Part shown: one piece after another, positions 61,080 to 64,000 of the stretch
How the letters are laid out: each line of letters begins with the position of its first letter
How positions within the stretch are numbered: position 1 is the first letter of the stretch
Assembly (NCBI RefSeq): GCF_014145675.1
Contig: NZ_JACGZW010000011.1
Span: 248,001 to 312,000 of the forward strand
Direction of reading: 5' to 3'
Length of the DNA: 64,000 nt
DNA from: Amycolatopsis dendrobii
GTDB lineage: Bacteria; Actinomycetota; Actinomycetes; Mycobacteriales; Pseudonocardiaceae
Program-made: the position numbers and the translations under genes
The notes under the pieces: generated by a model
What the model was told of the DNA's origin: nothing
Database searches by the model: none
What the model saw: only the letters and a program-made list of their open reading frames with translations

Positions 61080-62237
61080 TTGAGTTCAGAAGGCAGCATC
61101 GTCGGCGAGCGGTACCGGCTCGACCAGCCGATCGGCCGCGGGCGCGCGGGCATCGTGTGGCTCGCGTTCGACACGCGGCTGTTCCGGACCGTCGCCGTCA
61201 AACGCATGTACCTGCCCGTCGGCCTGCCGCCGGACCGTGCCGAACAGGCGCGCGCGATGGCGATGGAAGAGGGCAAGGCCGCGGCCCGGATCGATCATCC
61301 GTGCGCGATCACGGTGTACGACGTGCTGCCCGACGGCCAGGACGTGTGGCTGGTGATGGAGTACATCCCGTCGCGCGGGATGTCGGTGTTCCTCGCCGAG
61401 CACGGCCGGCTCACTCCGGAGCAGGCCGCGTTCCTCGGCATCCAGCTCGGCGATGCGATGGCGTCGATTCACTCCGCGGGCATCGTCCACCGCACGCTCG
61501 AACCGAACACTGTGCTGCTCGCGGACGACGGCAGCGTCAAGCTGACCGACATCGGCATCACCGGCGGCGGCCCGCACGCCGCTTACCGGGCGCCTGAGGT
61601 CACCCGTGGCGCGCCTCCGTCTGCAGCTGCAGACGTGTTCTCGCTGGGCGCGACGCTGTACACGGCGGTCGAGGGTGTGCCGCCGTTCGGCGACGACGGC
61701 CAGTCCCCGGAACGGCCGCCGGAGAACGCTGGCCCGCTCGCCGGGGCGCTGCAGAAGATGCTGCGCGCCGACCCCGCGGCTCGGCCCACCATGGACGACA
61801 CTGTGCACGCGTTGAAGGCGATCACCGTCGGACGCGAGCAGACCGCGTTCATCCCGCCGACCGCGCCCGCGTTGCCGACCCTTCCGGCGTCACGGCCGCT
61901 GCCCGCGCAGCAGCCCAACGTCCCGGAACCCACGCAGCAGATCCAGCCGGATGCCACGCAGCAAATTCTGCCGCAGCAACAGCCGCAGCAGCCTGCTCCG
62001 CTGATGCAGCTTCCGGTCCAGCAGGTGCCACAAGCTCCCGCTCCGGCGCAGCCGATGCAGCAGCAAGTAATGCAGCAGCCGACTGCCCGGTACACGCCCA
62101 CTCCGGCGCAGCAGGCCGCGTCCGCGCAGGCCGTTCGGGAGAAGGCGGCGGCGCGACGGCGGATCATCCTCACCGTCGCGGCGATCCTGTGCGCGATCCT
62201 CATCGGGATCGGCGTTTCGCAGCTGCTGTTCGTCTGA
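61080..62237 (+). CDS. Pseudokinase (Ser/Thr kinase fold with degenerate catalytic loop)
   Basis: 385 residues. The kinase fold is intact at IGRGRAGIV (Gly loop) and VAVK (Lys41). The catalytic loop reads HRTLEPNT (137-144) where active kinases have HRDxKxxN: catalytic Asp becomes Thr139, Lys becomes Glu141 and the metal-binding Asn becomes Thr144. The DFG motif is DIG (157-159). A Gln/Pro-rich segment (about 270-350) leads to a C-terminal transmembrane helix (IILTVAAILCAILIGIGVSQLLFV). TTG start at 61080 following AGGGACA; other starts possible. Probably a scaffold or allosteric partner of the upstream kinase. Confidence 0.9.
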   Translation: MSSEGSIVGERYRLDQPIGRGRAGIVWLAFDTRLFRTVAVKRMYLPVGLPPDRAEQARAMAMEEGKAAARIDHPCAITVYDVLPDGQDVWLVMEYIPSRGMSVFLAEHGRLTPEQAAFLGIQLGDAMASIHSAGIVHRTLEPNTVLLADDGSVKLTDIGITGGGPHAAYRAPEVTRGAPPSAAADVFSLGATLYTAVEGVPPFGDDGQSPERPPENAGPLAGALQKMLRADPAARPTMDDTVHALKAITVGREQTAFIPPTAPALPTLPASRPLPAQQPNVPEPTQQIQPDATQQILPQQQPQQPAPLMQLPVQQVPQAPAPAQPMQQQVMQQPTARYTPTPAQQAASAQAVREKAAARRRIILTVAAILCAILIGIGVSQLLFV

Positions 62238-62244
62238 GCCAGCG

Positions 62245-63147
62245 TCAGGCGACGTTTTCGGTCGCCTCTTGCATGGCTTCGAGGAATGTCTGCACAGCCG
62301 GACTGCCCGCGACTCGTGCGGCCACCGCGGCGTGAATGTGCCTGCTCGGCTGCGGATTGCGGACCCGGCGCACCACCACGCCCGGATGCGGAGTGCCCAG
62401 CCCCAGCTCCGGCACCAGCCCGACGCCGAGCCCGGCGGCGATGAATCCTTGCGCCGACGGATAGTCCTCGGACTCGACCACGACGTTCGGATGGAACCCG
62501 GCCGACGCGCACGCGCCTTCCAGGATCGCGCGGCAGGCCCCCGGGATCGGGTCGACGCCGACCCACGGCTCCTCGGCGAGGTCGGCCAGGTCGAGGACGC
62601 GTTTGCGGGCCAGCCGGTGCGCCCGCGGCAGCACCGCGCGATACGGGTCGTCGAGCAACGGCACCAGCTCGATGCCCCGGCCCGGCTCCGACGGCCGCGG
62701 GTACACGATGATCGCCAGGTCAGCGCGGCCTTCCTCGACCTCGGTGAGCGGGTCGCCCGGGTCGATGAGCTTGAGATCGAGCCACACGCCAGGGTGTTCG
62801 CGACGCAGCGCGGCCACCGCGTACGGCACCATCGTCGCGCCTGCCGTGGCGAAGTAACGAATGGCGAGCTTGCCGGTGCGGCCTTCTTTCAGCTCGGTGA
62901 GCGCGGCTTCGGCTCGGGCCAGCTCCGCGCTGAGCGTCTCGGCGTGTTCGGACAACAACGTCCCGGCCGGGGTCGGCTGGACGCCACGGCCGACACGTTC
63001 CAGCAACGGCGTGCCCGCTTCGCGTTCGAGCACCGCCAGCTGCTGGCTGATCGCCGACGGCGTGTAGCCGAGATTCCTCGCCGCGGCAGTGATCGAACCG
63101 CTCGTGATCACCGCGCGCAGCACCTGCATGCGCCGTACATCGAGCAT
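62245..63147 (-). CDS. LysR family transcriptional regulator
   Basis: 300 residues. N-terminal winged helix-turn-helix (MQVLRAVITSGSITAAARNLGYTPSAISQQLAVLEREAGTPLLERVGRGVQPTPAG) and a C-terminal periplasmic-binding-like effector domain (IRYFATAGATMVPYAVAALRREHPGVWLDLKLIDPGDP ... SEDYPSAQGFIAAGLGVGLVPELGL). Divergent from the EamA transporter, with 105 bp between starts, so the transporter is a likely target. Two TTGTCC half-sites 22 bp apart (63174 and 63196) lie in between. Effector unknown. Confidence 0.93.
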   Translation of the reverse strand: MLDVRRMQVLRAVITSGSITAAARNLGYTPSAISQQLAVLEREAGTPLLERVGRGVQPTPAGTLLSEHAETLSAELARAEAALTELKEGRTGKLAIRYFATAGATMVPYAVAALRREHPGVWLDLKLIDPGDPLTEVEEGRADLAIIVYPRPSEPGRGIELVPLLDDPYRAVLPRAHRLARKRVLDLADLAEEPWVGVDPIPGACRAILEGACASAGFHPNVVVESEDYPSAQGFIAAGLGVGLVPELGLGTPHPGVVVRRVRNPQPSRHIHAAVAARVAGSPAVQTFLEAMQEATENVA

Positions 63148-63252
63148 GGTTTCAATCCTACAGCTTTGCTTAATTGTCCCTGCAGTTATTTTCGCTTGTC
63201 CTTACACCTTGCCGCGGCGAAGCTGGCTAGCGAGGCGAAGGAGGAACCTGGG

Positions 63253-64000
63253 GTGGGCGAGACGAAGACGCTGCTGAGGATCGCGGCGCTCGCGTTGATG
63301 TGGGGATCGAGTTTTTTCTGGATCAAACTCGGGCTCGAAGCACTTTCTCCCGTGCAACTGGTGCTGGCGCGGCTCGTGCTGGGCGCCGTGGTGCTGCTGG
63401 CGCTGTGCCTGATCGGGCGGCGAAGCCTGCCGTCGCAACGGAGTACCTGGGGCCACCTGCTCGTCGCGGCGTTCTTCCACAATGCGTTGCCATTCCTGCT
63501 TTTCGCGGTCGGCGAGACCACTGTGGACTCCGGCATCACCGGGGTGCTGAACTCGACCACCCCGCTCTGGGTGCTCGTGGCGGCCCCGTTCCTCGGGGTG
63601 TCGAACCGGATGAACGCGACGCGGATCGCCGGCCTGGTGATCGGGCTCGGCGGGATCCTGCTGATCTTCGCGCCGTGGCAGGCGTCCGGATTGCTCAGCT
63701 GGGGTGCGCTGGCCTGCCTCGCCGCGGCGGCGAGCTACGGGTTCGCGTTCGTCTACGAAGGACGGTACCTGTCGAACACCGGCTCCTCGCCGTACGCGAT
63801 CGCAGCCGGGCAAATGCTGCTGGCCACGGGTTTTCTGGTGCTGGCCATGCCGTTCGGCGGGCTGACCCCGGTGCATCTGAGCCCGGTCGCGGTGATCGCG
63901 GTGGTGGTCCTCGGCCTCGGTTCGACCGGGATCGCGTTCGCGCTCAACTACCAGTTGCTGGCGAGCGAGGGCGCGGTGGCCGCGTCGGTGGTCGGCTATC
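63253..64000 (+). CDS. EamA family (DMT superfamily) transporter, 3' end outside the window
   Basis: At least 249 residues; runs off the window end. It opens ETKTLLRIAALALMWGSSFFWIKLGLEALSPVQLVLARLVLGA, the EamA repeat start, with further helices such as ALPFLLFAVGETTVDSGITGVLNSTTPLWV. The second EamA repeat begins at WGALACLAAAASYGFAFVYEGRYL. GTG at 63253 has AAGGAGG about 8 bases upstream. Likely exports a metabolite; substrate unknown. Divergent LysR gene is the probable regulator. Confidence 0.9.
   Translation, partial: MGETKTLLRIAALALMWGSSFFWIKLGLEALSPVQLVLARLVLGAVVLLALCLIGRRSLPSQRSTWGHLLVAAFFHNALPFLLFAVGETTVDSGITGVLNSTTPLWVLVAAPFLGVSNRMNATRIAGLVIGLGGILLIFAPWQASGLLSWGALACLAAAASYGFAFVYEGRYLSNTGSSPYAIAAGQMLLATGFLVLAMPFGGLTPVHLSPVAVIAVVVLGLGSTGIAFALNYQLLASEGAVAASVVGY

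Noticed and set aside
63171..63201. A specific LysR operator between the LysR and EamA genes
   Set aside because: Two TTGTCC sequences 22 bp apart are present, but I could not find a convincing T-N11-A dyad, so I did not list it as a feature.
1..64000. Insertion sequences, integrases, prophage genes, tRNA or rRNA genes
   Set aside because: I looked for transposase or integrase motifs, attachment-type repeats near tRNA genes, and cloverleaf patterns and found none I could support.

Overview
The window is a high-GC actinobacterial chromosome segment. Gene content, GTG/TTG starts, and the order chorismate mutase - uvrD/pcrA - M23 peptidase - sucC - sucD - DUF5336 - DUF6350 - purN - purH (the order of Mycobacterium tuberculosis Rv0948c-Rv0957) point to a Pseudonocardiaceae-type organism, most likely Amycolatopsis or a close relative. 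This assignment is inference from protein content. I see no rRNA, tRNA, insertion sequence, prophage or CRISPR array. Most of the window is core chromosome.

Layout. 1-5.2 kb: a BMP-family substrate-binding lipoprotein, then the sdhCDAB succinate dehydrogenase operon. 5.2-16.6 kb: a secreted subtilisin, an SCO4848-type membrane protein, a D,D-carboxypeptidase, a YhjD/BrkB membrane protein, a lipoprotein, trpS, exonuclease III, a metallo-beta-lactamase-fold hydrolase and NADP-isocitrate dehydrogenase. 16.8-25.2 kb: small enzymes and regulators (methyltransferase, DUF2203, DUF2000/AraC pair, HhH-GPD protein, spermidine-synthase-like protein), two MFS exporters with an ArsR-type regulator between them, and folD with DUF3017. 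25.5-30.2 kb: a giant low-complexity protein ending in a TNT (NAD+ glycohydrolase toxin) domain. 30.2-38.1 kb: a pentapeptide-repeat protein and an SOS mutasome cassette (imuA'-imuB-small ORF-dnaE2) with a perfect LexA box. 38.4-46 kb: GNAT enzyme, purH/purN, DUF6350, DUF5336, sucD/sucC. 46-50.9 kb: a 780-residue membrane protein coupled to a small B12-binding-like protein, a repeat-rich noncoding stretch, and a secreted M23 peptidase. 51-56 kb: a small Cys-containing protein with a perfect LexA box, a 21-copy pentanucleotide tandem repeat, pcrA/uvrD1, a DUF1707 protein, and an AroQ chorismate mutase preceded by an apparent Phe-Phe-Tyr leader peptide and alternative hairpins. 56.4-62.2 kb: two single-pass proteins with disordered linkers, an active-looking Ser/Thr kinase and a pseudokinase. 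62.2-64 kb: a LysR regulator divergent from an EamA transporter that runs off the window.

Three TCA-cycle enzymes (Sdh, Icd, SucCD) lie within 45 kb. The most interesting signals are: (1) the FFY leader/attenuator-like region before chorismate mutase; (2) two perfect TCGAAC-N4-GTTCGA SOS boxes, one serving the mutasome and one a small uncharacterised gene; (3) an ImuA' protein with a roughly 450-residue low-complexity extension; (4) the TNT protein with a possible immunity-like N-terminal domain; (5) a kinase/pseudokinase pair beside two membrane-anchored proteins; (6) the GGCAC microsatellite. All positions, motifs and pairings were read by eye. Family assignments rest on motif recognition, not database searches.
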